A stretch of DNA of 64,000 bases from Robbsia sp. KACC 23696. GTDB lineage: Bacteria; Pseudomonadota; Gammaproteobacteria; Burkholderiales; Burkholderiaceae. Shown one piece after another: positions 55,151 through 64,000 of this stretch. The position numbers and the translations under genes are program-made. Each line of letters starts with the position of its first letter. Within the stretch, counting starts at the first letter, position 1. The stretch lies in contig NZ_CP156626.1 of the NCBI RefSeq assembly GCF_039852015.1, positions 2,762,249 through 2,826,248 of the forward strand, read 5' to 3'. The notes under the pieces are model-generated. The model was not told the DNA's origin and did no database searches. It worked only from the letters and a program-made list of their open reading frames with translations.

Positions 55151-55906
55151 CTAGGCCGAAAGGAAGCGGTATAGGTTTCGCAACATCCCTGCGGTGGCGC
55201 CCCAGATGAAGTGCTCGCCCTCGCCGTCGCTACGCGGATACGGCATGGAGAAGAAACGTCGCGCGACGTTTGCCGACGGATCCTGGGACGGCGTGACACC
55301 GGGCTGCGGCGCAGGCGGCTGATAGACGCGCAGTTGATGATTCGATGGGTCCATCAGGAAAGCCAGCGGCACTTCGAAGCATTCGGCCACCTCGCGTTCG
55401 GCCGGATGCACGTCGAACGGCGGATGAACCAAGGCGACGACCGGTGTCACCGCATAACCGGTCCCGGTCACATATTCGGGCATCGTACCCAGCGGCTCGA
55501 CATGCCGCGCATCGAGTGCGATTTCTTCCCATGCCTCGCGCAAGGCAGTGGCGGTAACGTCCCGGTCCTCCGGATCGCATCGCCCACCGGGAAACGAGAT
55601 CTGCCCCGCATGGTCCGTCAGATGCGCGGCGCGGTGCGTCAGCAGCACCGTCAACCCTGCTTCGCGCGTGACCATGGGCACCAACACCGCGGCCGCGCGG
55701 AGTCCCGTGCGGCGCTCCGGATCGCCACGCCATGCCGCCTCCGCCTGCTCTGGCGCCCAGCGCAGCGAGGCCGCGGCAGAAAAGCGTCGGCGCAGCGCAT
55801 CCGCGTCCAGCTCGGCGAGCGGCACGGGAGCGAGTGGCGCCGCGCCGGAGGCATCGAACGCCTCGATGGGCAACAGCGCGGGATCGAATAGCAGGCGATG
55901 GGGCAT
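55151..55906 (-). CDS. Nudix hydrolase, CoA pyrophosphatase-like
   Basis: This 251-residue protein has the Nudix box region SFPGGRCDPEDRDVTATALREAWEEIAL (by position about 107-134), with the UPF0035-type SFPGG start and the RE-x2-EE metal-binding core. The usual glycine after EEI is alanine. This is the pattern of CoA diphosphatases that split CoA into phosphopantetheine and adenosine 3',5'-diphosphate. ATG 55906 was chosen; the upstream frame to 56230 overlaps the rplS gene and its terminator. It is separated from rplS by a hairpin, so it probably has its own promoter or is read through partially. Confidence 0.85.
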   Translation of the reverse strand: MPHRLLFDPALLPIEAFDASGAAPLAPVPLAELDADALRRRFSAAASLRWAPEQAEAAWRGDPERRTGLRAAAVLVPMVTREAGLTVLLTHRAAHLTDHAGQISFPGGRCDPEDRDVTATALREAWEEIALDARHVEPLGTMPEYVTGTGYAVTPVVALVHPPFDVHPAEREVAECFEVPLAFLMDPSNHQLRVYQPPAPQPGVTPSQDPSANVARRFFSMPYPRSDGEGEHFIWGATAGMLRNLYRFLSA

Positions 55907-55935
55907 CGGGATCGATCTTCGTTTATGAAACGCAC

Positions 55936-55957
55936 AAAGGCACCCTGAGGTGCCTTT
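55936..55957 (-). terminator. Hairpin between rplS and the Nudix gene
   Basis: AAAGGCACC 55936-55944 and GGTGCCTTT 55949-55957 form a perfect 9-bp stem with a four-base loop. Minus-strand RNA continues with GUGCGUUUC, only a weak U-tract, so termination after rplS may be partial. It lies 95 bases after rplS and 30 bases before the Nudix ATG. Confidence 0.65.
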
Positions 55958-56051
55958 GCCAAATACCGCATACCGGCCCTGGACGAGAGGCGCGATCGCT
56001 CGCACCCTCCCGCAAGGCCGTCCCGAGAACGCTGTCCCGGGACACTGTGGC

Positions 56052-56441
56052 TTACTCCGCCGCAGCTGCCGCCGTGTCCTTGCGGACCAGCTTTTCCTTG
56101 ATACGTGCCTTCTTGCCCGACAGGTCGCGCAGGTAGTACAGCTTCGCACGACGCACGTCACCACGACGCTTGACGACGATGCTGGCCAATTGCGGCGAGT
56201 ACGTTTGGAACGTACGCTCGACGCCTTCACCCGACGAAATCTTACGGACGATGAACGACGAATTCAGGCCGCGATTACGCTTGGCAATCACGACGCCTTC
56301 GTATGCCTGGACCCGCTTACGCGTGCCTTCGACAACGTTCACGCTCACGACGACCGTATCACCCGGTGCGAATTCCGGAATGGTCTTTTCGCCCAGAGCG
56401 CGTGCGATTTCTTCTTGTTCGAGTTGATCGATCAGATTCAT
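56052..56441 (-). CDS. rplS: 50S ribosomal protein L19
   Basis: This 129-residue ribosomal protein sits at the 30S-50S interface. The family core is complete: [46 protein letters not shown] (by position about 24-68), and [17 protein letters not shown] near the C-terminus, with an alanine-rich tail. It is the last gene of the rpsP-rimM-trmD-rplS operon, although 147 bases separate it from trmD. Confidence 0.98.
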   Translation of the reverse strand: MNLIDQLEQEEIARALGEKTIPEFAPGDTVVVSVNVVEGTRKRVQAYEGVVIAKRNRGLNSSFIVRKISSGEGVERTFQTYSPQLASIVVKRRGDVRRAKLYYLRDLSGKKARIKEKLVRKDTAAAAAE

Positions 56442-56588
56442 ATTAACTCCTTAAACCATCGTGCCGACGTTGTATACCGCGCTGAGCGCAGGCCCCGGCA
56501 GAGGATGGGAAACCGGCAGGAAAGTCTTCCTGCCGCCGTAGTCCGGCGCCCACCATCCAGACACATGTCTCGGAATAACACCGAGCCC

Positions 56589-57353
56589 TTATGCTGAATC
56601 GGCAGACGCCGGATTGGCGAGCCAGGCCTCATCGGCCTTGCTCAACAATCCGTCACGACGAGCGGCATCGATCAGATCCGGGCGCCGCGCCCGGGTTTTC
56701 GACAACGCTCGCTGGCGGCGCCATGCAATGATCTGCGCATGGTGCCCGCCCAACAAAATGTCCGGCACCCGCATGCCTTCGTATTCCTCGGGACGCGTGT
56801 AGTGCGGACAATCCAACAAACCGTCGACAAAACTATCCTGCTGCGCCGATTGCGCATCGCCCAGCACGCCAGGCAGCAAGCGAATGACGGCATCCATCAG
56901 CGCCATTGCCGGCAGCTCCCCGCCCGACAGGACGAAGTCGCCAACGCTGATTTCCTCGTCCACGCAGCGATCCAACAAACGCTGGTCCACCGCTTCGTAC
57001 CGGCCGCACAGCAACACCAGACCCGGCTCGGTCGCGAGCGACGTGACACGGCGATGCGTCAACGGCGCGCCTTGCGGCGACAACATCACCACACGCGGCG
57101 TGGGCCGACCTTCCGCCTGCTGCGCCGCTTTCGCGGCTGCAATTGCCGCTTCCAACGGCCGCGCCAGCATCACCATGCCGGGGCCCCCACCATAGGGTCG
57201 ATCATCGACCGTACGGTGCGAGTCCACCGTGAAATCACGCGGATTCCAGGTGTGCAGCGCGTAACGCCCCTGCTTGACCGCCCGGGACGTGACGCCCCAG
57301 TCGGTCAGCGCGCGGAACATTTCCGGGAACAGCGTCAGCACGTCGAACCGCAT
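56589..57353 (-). CDS. trmD: tRNA (guanine-N1)-methyltransferase
   Basis: This 254-residue SPOUT-class enzyme methylates G37 of tRNAs, preventing +1 frameshifting. It shows [50 protein letters not shown] with the catalytic Asp region, and the trefoil-knot motif [18 protein letters not shown] 57353 gives the E. coli-like length and has GGAG close upstream. An in-frame ATG at 57431 overlaps the rimM end and would add 26 residues. It is co-transcribed with rimM. Confidence 0.97.
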   Translation of the reverse strand: MRFDVLTLFPEMFRALTDWGVTSRAVKQGRYALHTWNPRDFTVDSHRTVDDRPYGGGPGMVMLARPLEAAIAAAKAAQQAEGRPTPRVVMLSPQGAPLTHRRVTSLATEPGLVLLCGRYEAVDQRLLDRCVDEEISVGDFVLSGGELPAMALMDAVIRLLPGVLGDAQSAQQDSFVDGLLDCPHYTRPEEYEGMRVPDILLGGHHAQIIAWRRQRALSKTRARRPDLIDAARRDGLLSKADEAWLANPASADSA

Positions 57354-57417
57354 GCCTGTCTCCGCCGGTCGTGCCGCCGCCCCTTCGGGCGATGCCGACA
57401 CGCCGCGTTGCGGGGTA

Positions 57418-58104
57418 TCAATAATCGACATCCCAATCGACGACGATGCGCTTGCCGGGCAGATCGACCTCACGCAAATACGCATCGACGAACGGAATCA
57501 AACGCTCGCGCTCGACCGTCAGACCGTCGGCGTCCTGCGCGTCGTACACCACACGCAGGACCGAGTGGGCGCCATTGTCCATCAGGTCGCGGACCCGGCC
57601 CAACGCCGTCCCAGCCGGGTTCACCACCGCCAGATCGATCAGATCGACCCAGTAATACTCGCCGTCGGGCAAGGCCGGAAAGTCCGCGCGGCGCACCAGC
57701 ACCGCGGTCCCCTTCAAGGCCATCGCCGCATCCCGATCGTCGCAACCGGCAATCGACGCAGCAATCGCGCCGCTGTGCACGCGTGGACCGCGGACGGCCA
57801 AGCGCCGAGGCGCCGCGTCACGCGGACCCCGCAACCACCAATGCCGCGCATTCAGCATGGCGGCATCGCCATCGGGGGCGCCCGCATGCGGGAACACCTT
57901 GACCTGACCGCGTACACCGTACGCCTGCCCGATCACACCGACCTCGATCAGATCGTCCGGAAGCGCGAACGACGCGACTTCCATCGATGCGACAGCATCG
58001 CCGGACTGCTCGGCATCGCGCTCAGCGTTCGGCGACGCATCGACGGATTTCTCCGCCACGCCCCCTTTTGCCGGACGCGGACGAAAAGCGCCGAAATCGG
58101 GCAC
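57418..58104 (-). CDS. rimM: Ribosome maturation factor RimM
   Basis: This 228-residue protein binds S19 during 30S maturation. The N-terminal RimM domain starts at [20 protein letters not shown] (near residue 53), and the PRC-barrel domain contains [18 protein letters not shown] and ends in [14 protein letters not shown]. About 50 residues precede the RimM domain; such extensions with an FGAF segment occur in Burkholderia relatives. GTG 58104 was chosen because AGGA lies six bases upstream. TTG 58128 and ATG 57984 are alternatives. It lies 41 bases after rpsP. Confidence 0.93.
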   Translation of the reverse strand: MPDFGAFRPRPAKGGVAEKSVDASPNAERDAEQSGDAVASMEVASFALPDDLIEVGVIGQAYGVRGQVKVFPHAGAPDGDAAMLNARHWWLRGPRDAAPRRLAVRGPRVHSGAIAASIAGCDDRDAAMALKGTAVLVRRADFPALPDGEYYWVDLIDLAVVNPAGTALGRVRDLMDNGAHSVLRVVYDAQDADGLTVERERLIPFVDAYLREVDLPGKRIVVDWDVDY

Positions 58105-58145
58105 GTTCGATCCTGACGACGACGTCAAACCTGCACCAGCTTCTA

Positions 58146-58415
58146 TTAAGCTGCTGCCGGCGCTGCGGCGACGGTTGCCTTAGCGGCTTCCTTCGCCAGA
58201 CGCGCGACTGCCGGCGACAATTGTGCACCCGTGCCAACCCAGTACGTCAGGCGGTCTTGAGCGATACGCAGCGTTTCACCCTTTTGCGCGACCGGGTTGT
58301 AGAACCCGATGCGCTCGATGAAACGGCCGTCGCGACGATTACGCGAATCGGTCGCAACGATGTTGTAGAACGGGCGCTTCTTCGCGCCACCGCGGGACAG
58401 GCGGATGATGACCAT
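58146..58415 (-). CDS. rpsP: 30S ribosomal protein S16
   Basis: This 89-residue ribosomal protein starts [20 protein letters not shown], the universal S16 opening, and contains [14 protein letters not shown] with an alanine-rich C-terminus. AGGA precedes the ATG by seven bases. It is the first gene of the rpsP-rimM-trmD-rplS operon; the promoter should lie in 58416-58684, where no clear box pair was found. Confidence 0.98.
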   Translation of the reverse strand: MVIIRLSRGGAKKRPFYNIVATDSRNRRDGRFIERIGFYNPVAQKGETLRIAQDRLTYWVGTGAQLSPAVARLAKEAAKATVAAAPAAA

Positions 58416-58684
58416 ACTGAATTCCTAGAAATCTGGTGTGTGTGCAGCGTGAAACACGCGATTATAGCGGGAATTCGGCTAGCTACCAAACACTTAGTGC
58501 GCGCGCAGCCCTAGCAAGGCCCCTTGTCCCAGGCCAGCCCGGCATTCACCGCGCTCCCGCCCCTCATCGCCCGCGCCCTGACCGCAGCGTGTGCGCAACG
58601 GAACGTTGCGACCGAGAGACAGATCCCCAGGCACATCGCTACTGGTCGAATGGCCAAGCCAAAACGCGGGCCTCTTGCGCAAAA

Positions 58685-58704
58685 TACTGTATACCCATAC
58701 AGTA
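58685..58704. promoter_or_regulatory. LexA (SOS) box upstream of the radical SAM gene
   Basis: A palindrome TACTGTATACCCATACAGTA contains CTGT-N8-ACAG (58687-58702), the exact spacing and half-sites of the proteobacterial LexA box. It lies 50 bases before the ATG of the radical SAM gene and 270 bases before rpsP, so it more likely controls the former. The sequence match is direct; regulation by LexA is inferred. Confidence 0.8.
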
Positions 58705-58754
58705 TCCGTTGATGACTGCGCGCCGATGCGCGAGCACGACACGGACGGCAGGCG

Positions 58755-60212
58755 ATGGAAAACAGCAACGGCAAACGAAACGACGTAGGCGACGGCAATC
58801 CAGGCGGCGGACGATCGCGTGGGTCCACGGCGCCGGACAGGTCTGCAATCGACGCCGAACGCCGCGCCGTCGCGCGCAGAGGCACCGTCGCGGCGCCGTT
58901 CCATCCCGACAGGGGAAGCACCAAGGCCCGCGGCCGAGGCGCCGTCAGCAATCCCGTGCCGCGCTTCCAGAGCTGGTCGCGCGAGGCGGACCCGCATTGC
59001 CGTCAAGACGACATAGGACAAACGTGGGATGCCGCAGGCGACGAAGCGGACGACGCCAGCGGCTCCCGCGAAGCCCGGACGGCCGTGGAGACCTGTCTCG
59101 AGAAGCCGATGATTCGGCTACAGACGACGGTCACGACGGAGACGGCGCGGACGATTATTGCCCGTAATACCTCCCCCGACATTCCCTTCGATCGGTCGTT
59201 GAATGCGTATCGCGGCTGCGAGCACGGCTGCGTGTATTGTTTCGCACGGCCCACGCATGCGTATCTGGATTTGTCGCCGGGTATCGATTTCGAAACCAAG
59301 CTTTTCGTCAAGACCAATGCCGTCGAAAAACTGCGCGAGGCGTTCGACAAGCCGGGCTATCGCGCGGACGTCCTGGCATTGGGCGCCAACACGGACCCGT
59401 ATCAACCGATCGAAAAGACCTATCGCATCACCCGCGACGTGCTGGCCCTCGCCGAGGCGTACCGCCATCCGATCGCCATCACCACGAAATCCGCCTTGGT
59501 CGTCCGCGATATCGACATCCTGGAGCGAATGGCAGCGATGGGTCTGGTTCGCGTATTCATGTCGATCGGTACCTTGGACGCCGAGATTGCGCGCAAGCTC
59601 GAACCGCGCGCCAGCACGCCACCGCGTCGCATCGAGGCGATACGACAATTGCAGGCGCGTGGCATTCCCTGTGGCGTGGTCGTCGCACCGGTGATCCCTG
59701 CGCTGACGGATTTCGACGTCGAGCACGTCCTCCAGGAGGCCGCGCGAGCGGGCGCACAACATGCCGGCTATGTCATGCTGCGACTCCCGCTCGAGGTGCG
59801 CGATCTATTCGTGGCCTGGCTCGATACGCATTACCCGGATCGACGGCGACATGTGCTGAGCCTGATTGAACAGATGCGGGGCGGCCGCCATTACGACGCC
59901 ACGTTCGGTCAGCGGATGCGCGGCACGGGCCTGTTCGCCGAGCTATTGGCGCAACGCTTCACGATGGCATGCCGACGGTATGGCTTGAATGCGTCCCGTC
60001 CACCGCTGCGCACCGATCTCTTTGCGAGCAGTCCCGCACGCCTCGACGCGTTGGCGCGCAGGGACAAGCGCACGCAAACGGGCAGCACGGCAAACGGCGC
60101 GTCGGGAAAAGACACCGCTCCGCCATCGACCAGTACGGCGGCGCCCCGGGTGAATCCGCAACTCGATCTGTTTTCGGCACCATTGACGGCGCAATCAACA
60201 GCCGAACGCTGA
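58755..60212 (+). CDS. PA0069-family radical SAM protein (SplB-like)
   Basis: This 485-residue protein has a radical SAM cluster motif CEHGCVYC (Cys-x3-Cys-x2-Cys) in YRGCEHGCVYCFARPTH near residue 157, followed by LALGANTDPYQPIEK and ITTKSALVVRDID barrel strands. It belongs to COG1533, which includes spore photoproduct lyase, but family members in Gram-negatives have no proven reaction. The first 110 residues are charged and disordered-looking. A LexA box in the leader suggests DNA-damage induction, consistent with a repair role. The C-terminal 60 residues are low-complexity Ser/Thr/Ala-rich. It is divergent from rpsP. Confidence 0.9.
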   Translation: MENSNGKRNDVGDGNPGGGRSRGSTAPDRSAIDAERRAVARRGTVAAPFHPDRGSTKARGRGAVSNPVPRFQSWSREADPHCRQDDIGQTWDAAGDEADDASGSREARTAVETCLEKPMIRLQTTVTTETARTIIARNTSPDIPFDRSLNAYRGCEHGCVYCFARPTHAYLDLSPGIDFETKLFVKTNAVEKLREAFDKPGYRADVLALGANTDPYQPIEKTYRITRDVLALAEAYRHPIAITTKSALVVRDIDILERMAAMGLVRVFMSIGTLDAEIARKLEPRASTPPRRIEAIRQLQARGIPCGVVVAPVIPALTDFDVEHVLQEAARAGAQHAGYVMLRLPLEVRDLFVAWLDTHYPDRRRHVLSLIEQMRGGRHYDATFGQRMRGTGLFAELLAQRFTMACRRYGLNASRPPLRTDLFASSPARLDALARRDKRTQTGSTANGASGKDTAPPSTSTAAPRVNPQLDLFSAPLTAQSTAER

Positions 60213-60268
60213 AAACGGCACGGCCCGATAAACAAAGGGACAAACAGGCAATCAGGCAATCAGCCGGA

Positions 60269-60766
60269 TCAATCGGGCCTTTCGGTGATCGGTATCGTCA
60301 GCGTTTCCTTGACCTCTTCCATCACGACATAGCTTTTCGACTGCGTCGCACCGGGCAGTTGCAGCAGCACGTTCCCGAGGATCTTGCGATAGTCGGCCAT
60401 CTCGCCGATACGCGCCTTGATCAGGTAATCGAAGTCGCCGGAAACCAGGTGACACTCGAGCACTTCCGGCACCTTCATCACTTCCCGCCGGAATTTCTCG
60501 AACATATTGCCGTTCTTGTGATCCAACGTGATCTCCACGAATACCAGCAACGATGCGCCGAGCTGGGCGGGATCGACGCGCGCGAAATAGCCGAGGATCA
60601 CGCCGTCGCGCTCCATGCGTTTGACCCGCTCAATGCACGGCGTAATCGACAGGCCCACTTGCTCGGCCAGATCCTTCATCGCCATCCGACCGTCGTCTTG
60701 TAGCAACGTCAGGATCCGTCGGTCGATCCGATCCAGGGTACGAATCGCTTTATGTTGGGTGCGCAT
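60269..60766 (-). CDS. Lrp/AsnC-family regulator, probable regulator of dadA
   Basis: This 165-residue DNA-binding protein has an N-terminal winged helix (LDRIDRRILTLLQDDGRMAM, then KDLAEQVGLSITPCIERVKR) and a C-terminal RAM ligand-binding domain (about 80-155) with VLECHLVSGDFDYLIKAR. It is divergent from dadA, so it is likely the amino-acid-responsive activator of D-amino acid or alanine catabolism (DadR/BkdR type). ATG 60766 was chosen because it gives the family start. An AT-rich inverted repeat lies in the shared upstream region. Confidence 0.9.
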   Translation of the reverse strand: MRTQHKAIRTLDRIDRRILTLLQDDGRMAMKDLAEQVGLSITPCIERVKRMERDGVILGYFARVDPAQLGASLLVFVEITLDHKNGNMFEKFRREVMKVPEVLECHLVSGDFDYLIKARIGEMADYRKILGNVLLQLPGATQSKSYVVMEEVKETLTIPITERPD

Positions 60767-60800
60767 GACGGCGTAGACATTGAGAGAAGCGAGAAGACCA

Positions 60801-60829
60801 GAATATTTTCTGAAAAGCAGCAAATATTC
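60801..60829. promoter_or_regulatory. AT-rich inverted repeat, candidate Lrp-family operator
   Basis: GAATATTT 60801-60808 and AAATATTC 60822-60829 are perfect inverted repeats separated by 13 bases, within an AT-rich stretch between the divergent Lrp-family gene and dadA. Lrp-type proteins bind AT-rich, dyad-symmetric sites in such positions. Function is inferred. Confidence 0.55.
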
Positions 60830-60942
60830 AATAACAAAATCCGCGAAACTCGCAATAGTATAGCCGCAATTACTACGATAACGCTCACCACGCGGACCCT
60901 GCGTAACGTGAGACGTGCGGACGATTTCTAACGGAAGCTGCG

Positions 60943-62232
60943 ATGAAAATCATCGTTCTTGGTGCGGGTGTCATCGGTACAACCAGCGCGTATTACCTGT
61001 CCCGTGCCGGGCATGACGTCACGGTGATCGACCGGCAACCGGGCCCTGCGTTGGAGACGAGCTTCGCCAATGCAGGCCAGATCTCGCCGGGCTATGCCTC
61101 GCCGTGGGCGGCCCCCGGCGTGCCGCTGAAAGCGATCAAGTGGATGTTCGCCAAGCATCCCCCACTGACCATCCGCCCGGACGGGTCCGGCGCCCAGTTA
61201 CGCTGGATGTGGCATATGCTGACCCAGTGCACGGCAGACCGCTACGCGATCAACAAAGGGCGCATGGTGCGTCTGGCCGAATACAGCCGCGACTGCATTC
61301 GTGCATTGCGCGACGACACCGGCATTCAGTACGAGGGGCGCCAGGGCGGGACCTTGCAATTGTTCCGTACGCAGGCGCAATTCGATGGCGCCGCCAAGGA
61401 CATCCAGGTTTTACGCGATGCCGGCGTCCCGTTCGAATTGCTCGAAGGGGCCGCGTTGGCGCAGGCGGAGCCCGCATTGGCCGCCGCCGGCGGTAAGCTG
61501 ACCGGTGGCTTGCGTCTGCCGAACGACGAAACCGGCGATTGCCAGCGCTTCACGACGCATCTCGCCCGGATGTGCGAGGAACAAGGCGTGACATTCCGCT
61601 ACAACACCCCGATCGATGCCCTTGCGCTCGCAGGCGATACGGCAATCGGCGTGCAGTGCGGCAATGAATTGGTGCGAGCGGACCGAATCGTCGTTGCGCT
61701 CGGTTCGTTCTCGACGCAATTCATGCGCGGCCTCGTGCGCGTGCCGGTGTATCCGCTAAAGGGATATTCAATCACCGTGCCGATCACCGACGCCACGCGC
61801 GCGCCCGTGTCCACGGTGCTGGATGAAACCTACAAGATCGCCATCACCCGCTTTGACGATCGGATCCGCGTCGGTGGCATGGCTGAAATCGTCGGCTATG
61901 ATCAGCGCCTGAAACCGGCACGGCGCGCCACGCTGGAGATGTGCGTCAACGATCTCTTTCCGGGCGCGGGCGACACGAAGCAAGCCAGCTTTTGGACCGG
62001 CCTGCGACCGATGACGCCTGACGGCACGCCGATCGTCGGCGCCACGCCAGTGCGCAACCTGTTTTTGAACACCGGCCATGGCACGCTCGGCTGGACGATG
62101 TCCTGCGGATCGGCGCAATTGCTCGCCGATCTGATCAGCGGCAAGACGCCGGAAATCGCGTCGGACGACCTGTCGATCTTCCGCTACCTCCGCGAGATCG
62201 CCCAGCCAAATGGCCAGCCCGCTTTCGCTTGA
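60943..62232 (+). CDS. dadA: D-amino acid dehydrogenase
   Basis: This 429-residue membrane-associated FAD enzyme oxidises D-amino acids (mainly D-alanine) to 2-oxo acids, feeding electrons to the respiratory chain. The FAD Rossmann motif GAGVIG (residues 7-12) is followed by [21 protein letters not shown], a DadA hallmark. The C-terminal GRPMTP-like region reads [17 protein letters not shown], and [21 protein letters not shown] closes the FAD site. The usual racemase gene (dadX) is not adjacent; the neighbour is a convergent acyl-CoA dehydrogenase gene. Confidence 0.95.
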   Translation: MKIIVLGAGVIGTTSAYYLSRAGHDVTVIDRQPGPALETSFANAGQISPGYASPWAAPGVPLKAIKWMFAKHPPLTIRPDGSGAQLRWMWHMLTQCTADRYAINKGRMVRLAEYSRDCIRALRDDTGIQYEGRQGGTLQLFRTQAQFDGAAKDIQVLRDAGVPFELLEGAALAQAEPALAAAGGKLTGGLRLPNDETGDCQRFTTHLARMCEEQGVTFRYNTPIDALALAGDTAIGVQCGNELVRADRIVVALGSFSTQFMRGLVRVPVYPLKGYSITVPITDATRAPVSTVLDETYKIAITRFDDRIRVGGMAEIVGYDQRLKPARRATLEMCVNDLFPGAGDTKQASFWTGLRPMTPDGTPIVGATPVRNLFLNTGHGTLGWTMSCGSAQLLADLISGKTPEIASDDLSIFRYLREIAQPNGQPAFA

Positions 62233-62317
62233 GTAGTGCTCGAACGCCGTCTTTACCGGTCGGCGTGACGGCGCGCCTTCGCGCCCCAAGCGAACAGCTC
62301 AGAACCACGCTAGCCGG

Positions 62318-64000
62318 TCAGAGCCACGCGTCCGGCAACGCGTAAATCCCCTGATCTCCTCGCGTACTAACGATCGCGATCCGCCATGCCGACGTGCGAG
62401 GCATCACTTGCTCCGCAAAGCATCGCGCGACGGCCCGTTTCGTCCTGGCAAACTCGGCGCTGACCGCCATCGGTAACGCGCCGCTAGCCGTCGCCTCGCC
62501 TTCCCCCTCCGGCTGCACATAACCATCATCCAGGCCTGCCGCCAGCAAGGCGGCGCGCGCCAATTGCCAGCCTGCCAACGTCACGCCCGCCAAGTGGAGA
62601 TAGGCGACACTGCCCGCATACGCGGCAACGGGATCCGTCTGTGCGGTATTGACGATAAAGTCGACGACCGCGGCATAGGCCACACGCGCTTGGGAAAGCT
62701 GTGCGGCAATCGACGACCAGCTCGCCGCCGCATCCGCATCGACAGCCACGCTATCGGCCGCTTGCCTCTCCTGCCCACCCAGATCGCTCTGCCCAGCCTT
62801 CGCACTACTCCCGAGCGCCGCGCGCTCCAAGGCATCGATGCAGTCGTCGATGCAAGAGAGCCAGTGCTGCGCCACCAAGCCCTCGTCGCGTACCGTCTTG
62901 CGGCCTACCAGGTCGTTCGCCTGAATCGCGGTCGTCCCTTCGTAGATCGGCAGAATCCGCGCGTCGCGATAATACTGCGCCACGCCGGTCTCTTCGATAT
63001 ACCCCATCCCGCCGTGCACCTGGATGCCGATATTGGCGACTTCCACCGCCATTTCCGTCGACCAGCCCTTGATGATGGGCACCAGGAATTCGTATTGCGC
63101 CTGCGCCACCCGGCGCGCCGCGGCATCGGTGCCGTGCTCGGCGTGATCGCCGCGACTGGCGGCAAAAATCGCCAAGGCGCGGGCCGCCTCAGTCAAGGCA
63201 CGCATCGTTGCGACGCTACGACGAACATCGGGATGCGCAATGATCGCACGCTGCGCCGCATTCGCGGCATGGCCCGCCTCAGCGCCAGCCGACGCATCCA
63301 GCGCGGGCAACGGTGTCGACACCGCCTGCCCCTGCAGCCGCTGCTTTGCGTAAGCGCGTGCGGCCTGCGTCGCCCGATCCGCTTGCCCGATACCTTGGAC
63401 GCCCACGCCGAATCGCGCGGCATTCATCATGATGAACATCGTCTGCAAGCCCTGATTCGGCTTGCCGAGCATTTCGCCCCATGCCCCGCCTTTGTCGCCG
63501 AATTGCAGCACGGCGGTCGGGCTGCCATGAATGCCGAGCTTGTGCTCGATCGATGTGCAACTGACATCGTTCCGCACCCCATCCCCCAGCGCCATCGCGC
63601 TGGCAGGCTCCGCATTGAGCACCGCCTCGTCCGCCGTCAGCAGGAACTTCGGTACCAAGAAAAGCGAGATGCCTTTCACGCCGGGGGGCGCGTCGGGAAG
63701 CCGGGCGAGAACCAGATGGACAATGTTTTCGGCCATATCGTGATCGCCATACGTGATGAAGATCTTGGTCCCGAACAAGCGATAACTGCCGTCCTCCTGC
63801 GGTTCCGCGCGCGTCCGTACCCGTGCCAGATCAGATCCGGCCTGCGGCTCGGTCAGATTCATCGTGCCGGTCCAGGTGCCGGCGATCAACGGCGGCAGAT
63901 AACGCCGACATTGATCCTCGCTACCGGCAGCCAACAGCGCTTCCACGGCACCATCGGTCAGCAAGGGACACAGCGCGAACGACAGATTGGCCGCATTCCA
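62318..64000 (-). CDS. Acyl-CoA dehydrogenase (5' end outside the window)
   Basis: The frame is open to the window edge; 560 residues are visible and the N-terminus is missing. It has the FAD-binding MNLTEPQAGSDLA, the substrate-channel ISLFLVPKFLL segment, IYEGTTAIQANDL with the likely catalytic glutamate, and GGMGYIEETGVAQYYRDARI. The extra C-terminal domain of about 130 residues, beginning near 420 of the visible part, matches the long acyl-CoA dehydrogenase / methylthiopropanoyl-CoA dehydrogenase type. The specific substrate cannot be inferred. It is convergent with dadA. Confidence 0.9.
   Translation of the reverse strand, partial: WNAANLSFALCPLLTDGAVEALLAAGSEDQCRRYLPPLIAGTWTGTMNLTEPQAGSDLARVRTRAEPQEDGSYRLFGTKIFITYGDHDMAENIVHLVLARLPDAPPGVKGISLFLVPKFLLTADEAVLNAEPASAMALGDGVRNDVSCTSIEHKLGIHGSPTAVLQFGDKGGAWGEMLGKPNQGLQTMFIMMNAARFGVGVQGIGQADRATQAARAYAKQRLQGQAVSTPLPALDASAGAEAGHAANAAQRAIIAHPDVRRSVATMRALTEAARALAIFAASRGDHAEHGTDAAARRVAQAQYEFLVPIIKGWSTEMAVEVANIGIQVHGGMGYIEETGVAQYYRDARILPIYEGTTAIQANDLVGRKTVRDEGLVAQHWLSCIDDCIDALERAALGSSAKAGQSDLGGQERQAADSVAVDADAAASWSSIAAQLSQARVAYAAVVDFIVNTAQTDPVAAYAGSVAYLHLAGVTLAGWQLARAALLAAGLDDGYVQPEGEGEATASGALPMAVSAEFARTKRAVARCFAEQVMPRTSAWRIAIVSTRGDQGIYALPDAWL

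Noticed and set aside
1-64000. CRISPR array or insertion sequences
   Set aside because: No regularly spaced direct repeats, cas genes, transposase genes or terminal inverted repeats were seen anywhere in the window.

Overview
This window reads as a chromosomal segment of a GC-rich betaproteobacterium in the order Burkholderiales, most likely family Burkholderiaceae. The evidence is the gene content and order: nth beside an RnfB-like tail, a single-chain nitrate reductase/diflavin reductase fusion, the rpsP-rimM-trmD-rplS block followed by Nudix, CobD-like, rsgA, M48 peptidase, orn, mog, darP and pmbA genes, and ParD-like-map. A Burkholderia-like or Robbsia-like genus is my guess; the genus is not proven by the sequence alone.

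Layout. 1-3 kb: RnfB-like tail, nth, a DUF1841 gene and transaldolase (tal), ending at a terminator shared with the convergent DUF3311-mctP monocarboxylate uptake pair. 5-17.6 kb: an assimilatory nitrate/nitrite cluster. The minus strand carries nirB, nirD, the nitrate reductase fusion and a NarK-type transporter; the plus strand carries a divergent uroporphyrinogen-III methyltransferase that would supply siroheme for NirB. The 747-bp divergent control region is the most notable part of the window. I see a sigma-54 promoter facing each way, an NtrC-like site between them, and in each leader stem-loops followed by a strong intrinsic terminator. This predicts nitrogen-controlled initiation plus leader antitermination, possibly by a NasT/ANTAR-type protein encoded elsewhere. 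17.8-26.4 kb: a CitMHS transporter, a uracil/hypoxanthine-DNA glycosylase-like gene, ubiC, htpG, and a MocR-type regulator divergent from an aminotransferase-ridA pair, with a palindrome between them. 26.8-36.5 kb: a c-di-GMP protein with a degenerate GGDEF motif, a small CopD-like membrane protein, parC-parE and the ABC-F ATPase uup.

36.5-41.1 kb looks like an accessory strip. It starts around a tRNA-Arg(CCT) gene and holds a toxin-first RelE/HigB-HigA pair, small proteins, an apparently frameshifted acidic small gene, an exported single-HKD phospholipase D-like nuclease and a TM2 protein. No integrase or attachment repeat was found.

41.1-58.4 kb is core housekeeping: a ParD-like gene overlapping map, crcB, a ClsC-like lipoprotein, fumC, a small lipoprotein, divergent thyA/folA, pmbA, darP, mog, orn, an M48 peptidase, rsgA, a CobD-like gene, a Nudix hydrolase, and the rplS/trmD/rimM/rpsP operon. 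58.4-64 kb: a radical SAM (SplB-like) gene preceded by a perfect LexA-type box, an Lrp-family regulator divergent from dadA with an AT-rich inverted repeat between them, and the 3' part of an acyl-CoA dehydrogenase running off the window.
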